Of a stretch of DNA of 42,244 nt, positions 35,179-42,244 are shown piece by piece. Origin of the DNA: Nitrincola tibetensis (GTDB lineage Bacteria; Pseudomonadota; Gammaproteobacteria; Pseudomonadales; Balneatricaceae). The stretch spans positions 34,003 to 76,246 of the forward strand of contig NZ_QKRX01000012.1 in NCBI RefSeq assembly GCF_003284585.1, given 5' to 3'. The first letter of the stretch is position 1. Each line of letters begins with the position of its first letter. The position numbers and the translations under genes were made by a program. Under the pieces are notes generated by a model, which made no database searches, was not told the origin of the DNA, and was given only the letters and a program-made list of their open reading frames with translations.

Positions 35179-35919
35179 TTAAATTACGCGATAGGAAAAC
35201 ACAGCTGTCATCACTAACCCGACGGCAATCACTACGTACCGAACCCAATGAACGGGTAAGCGTCTTGCTAGAGCCGCACCTTGATAACCGCCAATCGTTG
35301 CTGCCACCATCATGACAAGGCCTTCAGACCAAAGAATCTTTCCTGCTATTGCAAACGCCGCCACCGAGACAAATGATAACGTAAAGGAAAGCAGATTTTT
35401 TAAACCATTCATTAAGTTCATTTGCGTCATGCCCGCCGCCGCAAACAAAGCTAACAACATGATTCCTAAGCCACCATTAAAATAGCCGCCATAGATAGCC
35501 ACTAAAAACAGGCCAGGCAAAAGTGGTAAAGGCAAGCCGCTGGTACGCACATAGGCAAGTAAACGTGCCCCCAACGCAAACATTAAAGTGGCTAACAATA
35601 AAAGCACAGGAATGACAAAACCAAAGACATGCGCAGGTGTAATCAACAAGAGTAAAGCCCCTGTTAAACCGCCTATCAGCCCGATTAAGGATAAGAGCAG
35701 ATGACGTTTCAACGAAATCTCACGAAGCTCTTGACGAAACCCCAGAGCTCCTCCGAGGTATCCCGGTAACACAGCCACTGCACTGGTGGCATTCGCCGCT
35801 ATAGGAGGCACTCCCGCCCACACCAATGCCGGAAAGGTTAAGAAACTCCCACCACCTGCTATTGAATTTAATACCCCCGCCAAATACCCCGCAAGTATTA
35901 AAACACTCCACTCCAACAT
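35179..35919 (-). CDS. TauE/SafE family membrane permease
   Basis: A 246-residue, about eight-helix membrane protein of the TauE/SafE (DUF81) family, with the start AGYLAGVLNSIAGGGSFLTFPAL and internal YFNGGLGIMLLALFAAAG. Members export sulfite or organosulfonates such as sulfoacetate, but most are uncharacterised. GAGG precedes the ATG. It is convergent with the response-regulator gene and divergent from the EamA gene. No partner names the substrate; a role in exporting an organic anion beside the TRAP system is speculative. Confidence 0.88.
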   Translation of the reverse strand: MLEWSVLILAGYLAGVLNSIAGGGSFLTFPALVWAGVPPIAANATSAVAVLPGYLGGALGFRQELREISLKRHLLLSLIGLIGGLTGALLLLITPAHVFGFVIPVLLLLATLMFALGARLLAYVRTSGLPLPLLPGLFLVAIYGGYFNGGLGIMLLALFAAAGMTQMNLMNGLKNLLSFTLSFVSVAAFAIAGKILWSEGLVMMVAATIGGYQGAALARRLPVHWVRYVVIAVGLVMTAVFSYRVI

Positions 35920-36023
35920 AGCCTCGTTCCAGCTCAGATTTTAATTCTTCTATTGGCAAGCGTTATACGCATCTAAACCACCTCGGTCAATTCTTCATTT
36001 GTTTAAGCAAAACTCAAACAAAG

Positions 36024-36039
36024 TTGACATACAGGTCAA
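36024..36039. promoter_or_regulatory. Inverted repeat TTGAC-N6-GTCAA
   Basis: TTGACATACAGGTCAA is a 5-bp-arm dyad in the gap between the divergent TauE and EamA genes. TTGACA also looks like a -35, but no -10 lies at the usual distance. Confidence 0.3.
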
Positions 36040-36081
36040 AATAGAGCAAAAAGCCAATACACCAATCAGAACTGTACATTT

Positions 36082-36996
36082 ATGAAAACCCGCAGCATTT
36101 TAATTGCTTACTTACTATTAATCGCAACAACACTCTTCTGGGGCGGCAACTTTGTCGTGGGGCGTGCAGTATCCGCCGAAATACCACCTTTAGCCTTGTC
36201 TTGGTGGCGCTGGACGTTTGCATTGGTCATCATTCTCCCATTTAGCGCACATTTGCTTTGGAAGAAACGACACATTCTGGGCAGAGATTGGCTGTATTTA
36301 CTCCTCGTCTCTTTTCTAGGCGTTTGCAACTTCAATAGTTTTGTCTACCTGGGTTTGCAAACATCACCCGCAACCGATGCTTTGTTGCTGCTATCCGCAT
36401 GCCCCGTCATGATATTGCTATTGTCTAGATTCATTTTTGGTGTGCGTATCTCTTACCTGCAAATCATGGGCGTTGCGTTGTCACTCATTGGCGTGATGAC
36501 CATTATTACCGAAGGATCTATAAGTCATTTTAGCGCCCTCCTATCAGGCAACCAAGGTCGATTCTGGATTTTAGCAGCCGTATTCAGTTGGGCACTGTAT
36601 TCTGTTCTGTTGCGTAAACGAAGTGCCGAGTTGACTGGTTTAGAGTTCTTTTCTATAACCGCTATTCTCGGACTTGCGCTAATTACACCCTTCTACCTGT
36701 ATGAGCATTTCATTCAACAACGTCATATAGCATTCAATACCACTAGCGTTTCAACGCTTATTTATGTCAGCGTTTTTGCCTCTGTCCTAGCTTTTTTATT
36801 CTGGAATCAAGGTGTCCAGGTTTTAGGGGCGAACCAAACGGGTTATTTCATCCATCTCATTCCTGTTTGGGGCATATTGCTGGCTAGTCTTTTTTTGAAT
36901 GAAAAACTCTACGTTTTTCATTGGGTCGGGATGATATTAATCTTTAGTGGTATTGCGATGGCGACGCGACTCAGTCATAAACGTGTTCACCCGTAA
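36082..36996 (+). CDS. EamA/DMT family transporter
   Basis: A 304-residue membrane protein of about ten helices made of two EamA repeats, N-terminal half beginning LLLIATTLFWGGNFVVGRAVS and C-terminal half with ALYSVLLRKRSAEL, WNQGVQVLGANQTGYFIHLIPVWGILLAS and FLNEKLYVFHWVGMILIFSGI. The family includes exporters and importers of amino acids, metabolites and drugs; the substrate is not predictable. The ribosome site is weak. It is followed by the binding protein gene with a palindrome between. Confidence 0.9.
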   Translation: MKTRSILIAYLLLIATTLFWGGNFVVGRAVSAEIPPLALSWWRWTFALVIILPFSAHLLWKKRHILGRDWLYLLLVSFLGVCNFNSFVYLGLQTSPATDALLLLSACPVMILLLSRFIFGVRISYLQIMGVALSLIGVMTIITEGSISHFSALLSGNQGRFWILAAVFSWALYSVLLRKRSAELTGLEFFSITAILGLALITPFYLYEHFIQQRHIAFNTTSVSTLIYVSVFASVLAFLFWNQGVQVLGANQTGYFIHLIPVWGILLASLFLNEKLYVFHWVGMILIFSGIAMATRLSHKRVHP

Positions 36997-37016
36997 TCAT
37001 TGATAAAACAAAGATA

Positions 37017-37044
37017 TGTCTATCCGTAGTACTACGGATAGACA
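37017..37044. promoter_or_regulatory. 28-bp perfect palindrome before the TRAP binding-protein gene
   Basis: Arms of 14 bases, TGTCTATCCGTAGT and its exact complement, meet with no loop. The central part is CGTAG-TA-CTACG, matching the dyads at 32960 and 32984. A TATATT -10 (37053-37058) lies just downstream, so the palindrome centre (37030.5) would overlap the -35 position, as for a class II activator. Confidence 0.6.
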
Positions 37045-37107
37045 TTACAGGCTATATTGAATAACGTTCTTATTGACAGACAAACAATAACAAAGTGGAG
37101 TATATGT

Positions 37108-38202
37108 ATGAAGCGTCGTAATTTTATTAAAGGTGCAGCTATCGGTGCTGGTGTGGCGGCAGCCTCTGTTGCTGCCCCAGCCATTGCACAACGCAAAATC
37201 ACCTGGCGCATGGTGACCACTTGGCCAAGAAACTTCCCTGGGCTGGGTACTGGCGCTCAACGTCTTGCTGATCGTATTACCAATATGTCCGATGGACGTT
37301 TAACCGTTCAGGTTTTCTCCGCTGGCGAGCTTGTTCCAGCTCTAGGCACCTTTGATGCTGTTATCGAAGGCTCTGCTGAAATGAGCCATGGTGCAGCTTA
37401 TTATTGGCAAAACAAAAGTCGTGCAACGTCTTTCTTCACTGGTGTTCCTTACGGAATGACCTCGCGTGAATTAGCAGCTTGGATGCGTTACATGGGCGGC
37501 CAAGAAATCTATGACGAAGTCTACGATCAGTTTGGCGTTAAAGCCTTCCTTTCAGGTGACACAGGTACACAAGCTGGCGGCTGGTTCCGTAAAGAGCTCA
37601 CAGGCCTCAGTGATATTCAAGGGCTACGTTTCCGCACACCAGGCATTGGTGGTCAGGTATGGCAAAAACTGGGGGCGACTGTCGTTAATATGGCTGGCGG
37701 TGAAATCTATGCAGCGCTTCAATCAGGAGCACTTGATGCGGCTGAGTTCGTTGGTCCATATAACGATTTAGCCCTTGGCTTCCACCAAATTTGCAAAGAC
37801 TACTACTTCCCAAGCTTTATCGAGCCAGGCCTTGCCACTGAACTGGTTGTGAATAAAGATAAATTTTCAGCATTGCCGAAGGATTTACAAGCAATTGTAG
37901 AGTCTGCATGCCAAGCCGAATACGACCAAGTGGCATCAGAGTTTTATGCGAACGATCCGATTGCCTTGAAAACACTTGTAGAACAACACGGCGTCCGAGT
38001 TCATCAATTCCCAGATGAAATTCTTCAAGCTGGCGCTGTTGCCGCTAAAGAAATTCTAACTGAGCTACGTGAAAGTGGTGATGCGCTAACGAAGAAAACA
38101 GCAGAGAGTTACATCTCCTCTCTCAACATTCTCCGCACAAGAACCGAAACAGTAGACCAAGCTTTCTTGGCCGCTCGTGCCAAATACTTCGATTTGAAGT
38201 AA
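37108..38202 (+). CDS. dctP: TRAP transporter periplasmic binding protein, Tat-exported (TakP-like)
   Basis: This is a 364-residue DctP-family binding protein. The N-terminus MKRRNFIKGAAIGAGVAAA carries a twin-arginine motif RRNFIK, so Tat export of a folded protein is expected, with cleavage after AIA (about residue 30). Mature blocks WRMVTTWPRNFPGLGTGAQ, VQVFSAGELVPA, LRFRTPGIGGQVWQKLGA and AAEFVGPYNDLALGFHQ match the TakP-type group that binds 2-oxo acids. The frame is open from an upstream start at 37057, but GTGGAG at 37095-37100 and the signal peptide point to 37108. Its permease genes are 4 kb away; the shared palindrome links them. Confidence 0.92.
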   Translation: MKRRNFIKGAAIGAGVAAASVAAPAIAQRKITWRMVTTWPRNFPGLGTGAQRLADRITNMSDGRLTVQVFSAGELVPALGTFDAVIEGSAEMSHGAAYYWQNKSRATSFFTGVPYGMTSRELAAWMRYMGGQEIYDEVYDQFGVKAFLSGDTGTQAGGWFRKELTGLSDIQGLRFRTPGIGGQVWQKLGATVVNMAGGEIYAALQSGALDAAEFVGPYNDLALGFHQICKDYYFPSFIEPGLATELVVNKDKFSALPKDLQAIVESACQAEYDQVASEFYANDPIALKTLVEQHGVRVHQFPDEILQAGAVAAKEILTELRESGDALTKKTAESYISSLNILRTRTETVDQAFLAARAKYFDLK

Positions 38203-38210
38203 CTGTCCCA

Positions 38211-38246
38211 ACAAAAAAGGCAGTTCTAAGGAACTGCCTTTTTTGT
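38211..38246. terminator. Bidirectional terminator, dctP and oadB
   Basis: Perfect 16-base arms ACAAAAAAGGCAGTTC (38211-38226) and GAACTGCCTTTTTTGT (38231-38246) with a 4-base loop, between two convergent genes. It serves both. Confidence 0.92.
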
Positions 38247-38259
38247 TACTTTTTACATC

Positions 38260-39561
38260 TCAACCAACAAACTTAATCATAACACCTGCAGCGATTGCAG
38301 AACCTATAACACCAGCAACATTGGGACCCATTGCATGCATTAATAAGAAGTTCTGTGGATTTGCCTCAAGGCCTAATTTGTTAGACACCCTTGCTGCCAT
38401 AGGCACAGCTGAAACACCCGCCGACCCAATCAATGGATTTATTGCATTTCCACCCATCATCGAGTTCATGATTTTCGCCATCAGGACACCAGAAGCCGTT
38501 CCTATCGCGAAAGCAATGATACCTAGAATCATGATACCAAGCGTTTGCAAATCCAAAAACTTATCAGCAACTAGGACAGAACCCACTGACAAGCCCAAGA
38601 AGATCGTCACTATGTTGATCAAAGCATTTTGTGCTGTATCACTTAAGCGATCTACTACCCCACATTCGCGCATCAAGTTACCGAAGCAAAACATTCCCAA
38701 TAAGGGTGCAGCAGCCGGTAACAATAGTGCTACCAATAAGAGTAAAACTATTGGGAACATAATTTTTTCGCGCTTGGACACATGACGTAACTGGCTCATC
38801 ACAATCTTACGTTCACGCTCAGTGGTTAATAAACGCATAATTGGCGGTTGCACCATCGGAACCAATGCCATATATGCATATGCAGACACAGCTATTGCCC
38901 CCAATAAATGCGGCGCTAACATAGTCGATACCCATATCGCAGTTGGTCCATCAGCACCACCGATAATGCCAATCGCAGCTGCTTCTTGGATAGAAAAATC
39001 CATAATGCCCATAGTCGTTAAGCCAACAGCGCCGATAACAGTAGCAAAAATACCAAACTGCGCAGCCGCTCCTAAGTACATCATTCTTGGATTTGCTAAT
39101 AATGGCCCAAAATCAGTCATTGCACCTACACCCATGAAAATAAGTAAAGGCGCAGCTCCCGATAGAATAGCAATACTATAAAAATTGTATAGCATGCCAT
39201 TATTGTATCCGTTATCTTGTGCCACGAAGGTAGCCGCTGCCTTTAAAGAAGCTGCAGCATCCGCGTATAGGACTTTCATTTCAGCTATATTTCCTGAAGC
39301 ACTACCTAAAAGATGTGACAACTCAGTCAGCACCTCAGGACCACCAAAATAAAATGCATTTTCTACAGCTGAATAGGCAATTCCTGCTTGAGGGATATTA
39401 GCAAGAATACCCCCAAAGCCAATTGGCACTAGCAGTAGCGGCTCAAACTTTTTATTAATAGCCAAATATAGCAGGATGAAACCCACGAAAATCATCACAA
39501 CCTGACCAACAGTCAAATTGCTAAGGCCTGAGTCACGCCAAATACTTAATAAAGCTTCCAT
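38260..39561 (-). CDS. oadB: Oxaloacetate decarboxylase beta subunit OadB (Na+ pump)
   Basis: The membrane subunit of the sodium-pumping decarboxylase: it decarboxylates carboxybiotin and exports Na+. The 433-residue protein has about nine helices, the [13 protein letters not shown] start, the [10 protein letters not shown] motif with Asp204 (equivalent to the Na+-site Asp203 of the Klebsiella enzyme) and [18 protein letters not shown]. Its length matches the long family form. It is the last gene of oadGAB, 12 bases after oadA, and ends at the terminator shared with dctP. Confidence 0.96.
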   Translation of the reverse strand: MEALLSIWRDSGLSNLTVGQVVMIFVGFILLYLAINKKFEPLLLVPIGFGGILANIPQAGIAYSAVENAFYFGGPEVLTELSHLLGSASGNIAEMKVLYADAAASLKAAATFVAQDNGYNNGMLYNFYSIAILSGAAPLLIFMGVGAMTDFGPLLANPRMMYLGAAAQFGIFATVIGAVGLTTMGIMDFSIQEAAAIGIIGGADGPTAIWVSTMLAPHLLGAIAVSAYAYMALVPMVQPPIMRLLTTERERKIVMSQLRHVSKREKIMFPIVLLLLVALLLPAAAPLLGMFCFGNLMRECGVVDRLSDTAQNALINIVTIFLGLSVGSVLVADKFLDLQTLGIMILGIIAFAIGTASGVLMAKIMNSMMGGNAINPLIGSAGVSAVPMAARVSNKLGLEANPQNFLLMHAMGPNVAGVIGSAIAAGVMIKFVG

Positions 39562-39573
39562 TAATGGCCCCTG

Positions 39574-41385
39574 TTACGCAAGAGATATAAGGCTATCGCC
39601 CACTTGGACAGTATCACCTTCTTTGACATCCACAGAAACCACTGTACCGGACCTCGCGGCACGTACTTCAGTTTCCATTTTCATCGCTTCAAGGATAACC
39701 AGAACATCGCCCTCTTTTACCTGCTGGCCAGTAGAGACTTCTACCTTCCAGATATTTCCTGCAAGAGGTGCAGGCACAGGATCACCAGACCCAGCAACAG
39801 GTGCAGCTGATGCGGCCATAGGTGCAGAAGATGCAACAGGTGTCACAGAAGTGATATCGCCACCTTCAGTCACTTGCACGACATAGGTTTGTCCATTGAC
39901 CGCGAGAGTGTAAACCTCTGAACCACCACTCACTTTAGGCGTATTAGACTTGCTTTCATCTGCTTTAACAACTAGCGCCTCTGTTGTTGGCGCGGGTTCA
40001 AATGCATCTGGATTGCCACGATTTTCTAAAAACTTAAGACCTATCTGAGGGAAAAGCGCGTAAGTCAAAACATCATCGACTAAACGATCACCACTTTCCA
40101 ACTTAATAGACTTTTCATTTGCTGTTGACTTCAATTCGGCTGTCAACTTATCCATTTCGTCGGCAATCATATCGGCCGGACGGCACGTTATCGGCGCTGA
40201 GCCCTCTAAGACTCTTGCTTGCAGTTCTGCATTATACGGTGCGGGAGCTGAACCATACTCACCTTTTAGGATAGCCTGAACTTCTTTTGAAATCGTTTTA
40301 TAACGTTCGCCCATCAAAACGTTGATGACTGCTTGTGTCCCAACAATCTGAGAAGTCGGTGTCACTAAGGGGATTAACCCTAAGTCTTCTCGTACTTTAG
40401 GGATTTCAGCCAACACTTCATCAAACTTATCAGCAGCACCCTGCTCTTTAAGCTGACTTTCCATATTGGTCAACATTCCGCCCGGCACTTGCGCAAGTAA
40501 AATGCGTGAATCTGTTCCTCTGAGTGAACCTTCAAACTTAGCGTATTTTTTACGAACGTCTCTAAAGTAAGCGGCTATTTCTTCAAGCAGCTGTAAATTC
40601 AGGTTTGTATCACGTCCTTGACCTTGCAAAGCGGCCACAACGGTTTCTGTTGCAGTATGACCATAGGTCATCGACATTGAAGAAATCGAAGCATCGACGC
40701 GATCAATGCCCGCTTCGATGGCTTTTAAAAGGGTCATATCAGCCAAACCAGACGTTGCATGTGACTGCAACTGAACTTCAAGATCAGTTTGTGCTTTAAG
40801 ACGAGAAACGAGGTCATAGGCATCATACGGCGTCAAAATACCGGACATATCTTTAATCGCAATCGAATCTGCGCCCATATCCTCAAGTGTTTTCGCGTAG
40901 CTTACCCACATGTCAATCGTATGAACACGACTGGTCGTGTATGAAATCGTACCTTGAGCATGCTTACCCGCACTTTTTACAGCTTTAATCGCCGCTTCTA
41001 AATTGCGCGGATCATTCATAGCATCAAAAATACGGAAAACATCAACACCGTTGGTCGCTGCTCTTTCAACAAACTTAGCCACCACATCGTCTGCATAATG
41101 ACGATATCCCAACAAGTTTTGACCTCTGAGTAACATTTGTTGAGGCGTGTTAGGCATAGCGGCTTTCAACTCACGGATACGCACCCAAGGATCTTCACCC
41201 AAATAACGTATACAAGAGTCAAATGTTGCACCACCCCAACTTTCAACAGACCAATAACCGACCTGGTCCATCTTAGCGGCGATAGGAAGCATGTCATCAA
41301 GACGCATACGTGTTGCTAATAGCGATTGATGACCATCACGTAATACAAGCTCGGTGATGCCAAGCGGTTTATTTACGACTGACAT
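39574..41385 (-). CDS. oadA: Oxaloacetate decarboxylase alpha subunit OadA
   Basis: The 603-residue cytosolic subunit takes the carboxyl group from oxaloacetate to biotin. Domains: a TIM barrel carboxyltransferase (about 1-300; [15 protein letters not shown] metal site, [16 protein letters not shown] with the carboxylated lysine, and [12 protein letters not shown]), the PYC_OADA domain (about 330-490), an Ala/Pro linker (about 520-545) and the biotinyl domain with biotinylated Lys569 in EAMKMETEV. The pyruvate-carboxylase subunit B is a homologue, but adjacent oadB and oadG decide the call. The order oadG-oadA-oadB is conserved in enteric bacteria. Confidence 0.97.
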   Translation of the reverse strand: MSVVNKPLGITELVLRDGHQSLLATRMRLDDMLPIAAKMDQVGYWSVESWGGATFDSCIRYLGEDPWVRIRELKAAMPNTPQQMLLRGQNLLGYRHYADDVVAKFVERAATNGVDVFRIFDAMNDPRNLEAAIKAVKSAGKHAQGTISYTTSRVHTIDMWVSYAKTLEDMGADSIAIKDMSGILTPYDAYDLVSRLKAQTDLEVQLQSHATSGLADMTLLKAIEAGIDRVDASISSMSMTYGHTATETVVAALQGQGRDTNLNLQLLEEIAAYFRDVRKKYAKFEGSLRGTDSRILLAQVPGGMLTNMESQLKEQGAADKFDEVLAEIPKVREDLGLIPLVTPTSQIVGTQAVINVLMGERYKTISKEVQAILKGEYGSAPAPYNAELQARVLEGSAPITCRPADMIADEMDKLTAELKSTANEKSIKLESGDRLVDDVLTYALFPQIGLKFLENRGNPDAFEPAPTTEALVVKADESKSNTPKVSGGSEVYTLAVNGQTYVVQVTEGGDITSVTPVASSAPMAASAAPVAGSGDPVPAPLAGNIWKVEVSTGQQVKEGDVLVILEAMKMETEVRAARSGTVVSVDVKEGDTVQVGDSLISLA

Positions 41386-41418
41386 AGGCTAACCTTTTCT
41401 CTGACTGATAAAATTGAA

Positions 41419-41670
41419 TTATTGACCTTTACGGTCATTACGAAATTTATGAATCGCGGCTGTCATGACGGCGATCAACTGAGCATCGTCAGCAGGATTT
41501 GAGGACATGGTTTTGGCTTTTGGAGCTGCTTTAGGCAGAGGTGCTGGCTCAAAACGCATTACGATCCTAGACATAGCCGAGGTGGCTATCACCAATAGGG
41601 TCAGAAAGACGATGACAAAACCCATACCATAGACCATAAGTGATAAGCCTTCCGATAGTAGTTCGTCCAT
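41419..41670 (-). CDS. oadG: Oxaloacetate decarboxylase gamma subunit OadG
   Basis: An 83-residue single-span protein (helix about 10-32) with a Pro/Ala-rich linker and a C-terminal helix DDAQLIAVMTAAIHKFRND, the OadG layout; it joins alpha to beta and, in the Klebsiella enzyme, binds zinc. AGGAG lies 7 bases before the ATG. It heads the oadGAB operon; the upstream gap holds a nested hairpin in the likely leader. Confidence 0.92.
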   Translation of the reverse strand: MDELLSEGLSLMVYGMGFVIVFLTLLVIATSAMSRIVMRFEPAPLPKAAPKAKTMSSNPADDAQLIAVMTAAIHKFRNDRKGQ

Positions 41671-41701
41671 TTGTTCACTCCTGTAGTAGCGTAAACGATG
41701 A

Positions 41702-41749
41702 TTGTGTCTTTTAATTTCGTTAAAAAAACGAAAAGTACTAAAGACACAA
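41702..41749 (-). other. Nested hairpin in the likely oadG 5' leader
   Basis: Outer arms TTGTGTCTTT (41702-41711) and AAAGACACAA (41740-41749) are perfect complements; inside, TTTCGTT and AACGAAA form a second stem. It lies 32-79 bases upstream of the oadG start codon. If transcribed it would be a leader structure. Confidence 0.4.
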
Positions 41750-42060
41750 CCTCTTATTATTTTTATCGACCCGCATTAAAACTGATTTAACGCTAGGCGA
41801 CAACATGGTATCGCTATTAAATCTAAAAATAATACATGCAGCAACAGCAAGGAGATTATGTAGTTTTTTTACATAATTTATACGAAAACACGTCACACAA
41901 AAAAATGACGAAAAAGTGATACCTTAGACAATGGAGGAAAAAGAGTTAGAAAGTAAGCAAAGGCATCTGAATCAGATGAATATAGGCTACAGCAGCTAAT
42001 CAAAGGCAACCTAAAAACAGTTTAGAGAAAAGACAATAATGAGAGAAAGGATGTTAATTT

Positions 42061-42102
42061 GGGCTTGGGGCTTGGGGCTTGGGGCTTGGGGCTTGGGGCT
42101 TT
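42061..42102 (+). repeat. Six-copy tandem heptanucleotide GGGCTTG
   Basis: Five exact GGGCTTG units are followed by one GGGCTTT, 42 bases in all. Each boundary gives GGGG, so there are six G-runs at 3-base spacing, an excellent G-quadruplex motif on the plus strand. It lies 32 bases beyond the 3' end of tRNA-Arg. There is no sign of a gene using it. Confidence 0.85.
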
Positions 42103-42134
42103 AATACCAACCAAGTATAGAATATGGACTTTAG

Positions 42135-42211
42135 TGGTGCGCCCGAGAGGATTCGAACCTCTGACCGCCTGGTTCGTAGCCAGGTACTCTATCCAGCTGA
42201 GCTACGGGCGC
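42135..42211 (-). tRNA. tRNA-Arg (anticodon ACG)
   Basis: 77 nucleotides with acceptor GCGCCCG/CGGGCGC, discriminator A and encoded CCA. The anticodon loop reads CTACGAA; A34 of ACG is normally edited to inosine by TadA. It sits alone next to the heptanucleotide repeat. Confidence 0.98.
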
Positions 42212-42244
42212 ACATTTAAAGCCGTCGTTTCATTTTGATGGTGC

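Larger units (their letters stand above)
41671..42134. other. Intergenic region before oadG: hairpin and repeat
   Basis: About 460 bases without a recognisable gene. Starting 32 bases before oadG there is a nested hairpin (41702-41749). The middle (41760-41960) is AT-rich with no clear promoter. CATCTGAATCAGATG (near 41970) is a short palindrome. The right part carries the G-rich heptanucleotide repeat at 42061. Confidence 0.6.

Noticed and set aside
38243-38785. Open frame of 180 codons opposite oadB
   Set aside because: Antisense to oadB, Ile/Ala/Pro-rich mirror sequence, no ribosome site, and it starts inside the terminator.
42061-42102. Possible CRISPR-like repeat
   Set aside because: Units are 7 bases with no spacers; this is a simple tandem repeat.
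42040-42105. Short frame across the heptanucleotide repeat (MRERMLIWAWGLGLGAWGLGL)
   Set aside because: Its residues come almost entirely from the tandem repeat, unit length 7 breaks the frame on copy change, and no ribosome site precedes it.

Overview
The window is about 42 kb of chromosome from a marine-type gammaproteobacterium, most like the Oceanospirillales/Pseudomonadales. Evidence is the gene order lptG-lptF-pepA-holC-valS, the dapC-arsC-like-dapD-dapE-rlmA run, PqiA as two separate half-size genes, a DUF1302/DUF1329 pair, TRAP transport and a Na+-pumping oxaloacetate decarboxylase. The genus cannot be fixed from sequence alone. There is no phage, transposase, integrase or CRISPR; both edges are cut (lptG at the left edge is partial).

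Layout. 1-7.3 kb: LPS export (lptG/lptF, minus) divergent from pepA-holC; then yccF, a small secreted protein and valS. 7.3-9.7 kb: accessory patch with a 43-aa membrane protein that has its own terminator and an FNR-like box, a 64-aa protein, a 371-aa lipoprotein, a very AT-rich gap and an 86-aa protein. 9.8-13.7 kb: an envelope lipid-transport operon of two PqiA half-proteins, an MCE protein with five MCE domains and an unrecognised lipoprotein. 13.7-20.7 kb: a glycerate-kinase-like P-loop kinase, then a seven-gene run for lysine/diaminopimelate synthesis plus RlmA and two small unknown proteins, and an unknown minus-strand gene. 20.8-21.9 kb: greB and a Ser-Asn-Lys-Lys tRNA operon. 22-27.6 kb: PAS-GGDEF cyclase and AraC regulator divergent from the DUF1302/DUF1329 envelope pair. 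27.6-30.9 kb: NlpC/P60 lipoprotein, SrmB-like helicase, histone-deacetylase-fold hydrolase.

30.9-41.7 kb is the most coherent functional block: TRAP permease dctQM, a Cache-domain histidine kinase and NarL-type response regulator, a TauE/SafE and an EamA transporter, a Tat-exported TRAP binding protein, and oadGAB. The same dyad, CGTAG-NN-CTACG, lies between dctQ and the kinase gene (a good copy plus a degenerate one 22 bp away) and, inside a 28-bp perfect palindrome, upstream of the binding-protein gene. I infer a regulon in which the two-component system controls the physically split TRAP transporter, probably for 2-oxo or C4 acids that feed oxaloacetate/pyruvate metabolism. The right end holds a hairpin-bearing oadG leader, a six-copy G-rich heptanucleotide repeat and a tRNA-Arg.

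The best candidates for undescribed biology are the shared TRAP operator, the five-domain MCE operon with its unfamiliar lipoprotein, the FNR-box small membrane protein, and the G-rich repeat next to tRNA-Arg.
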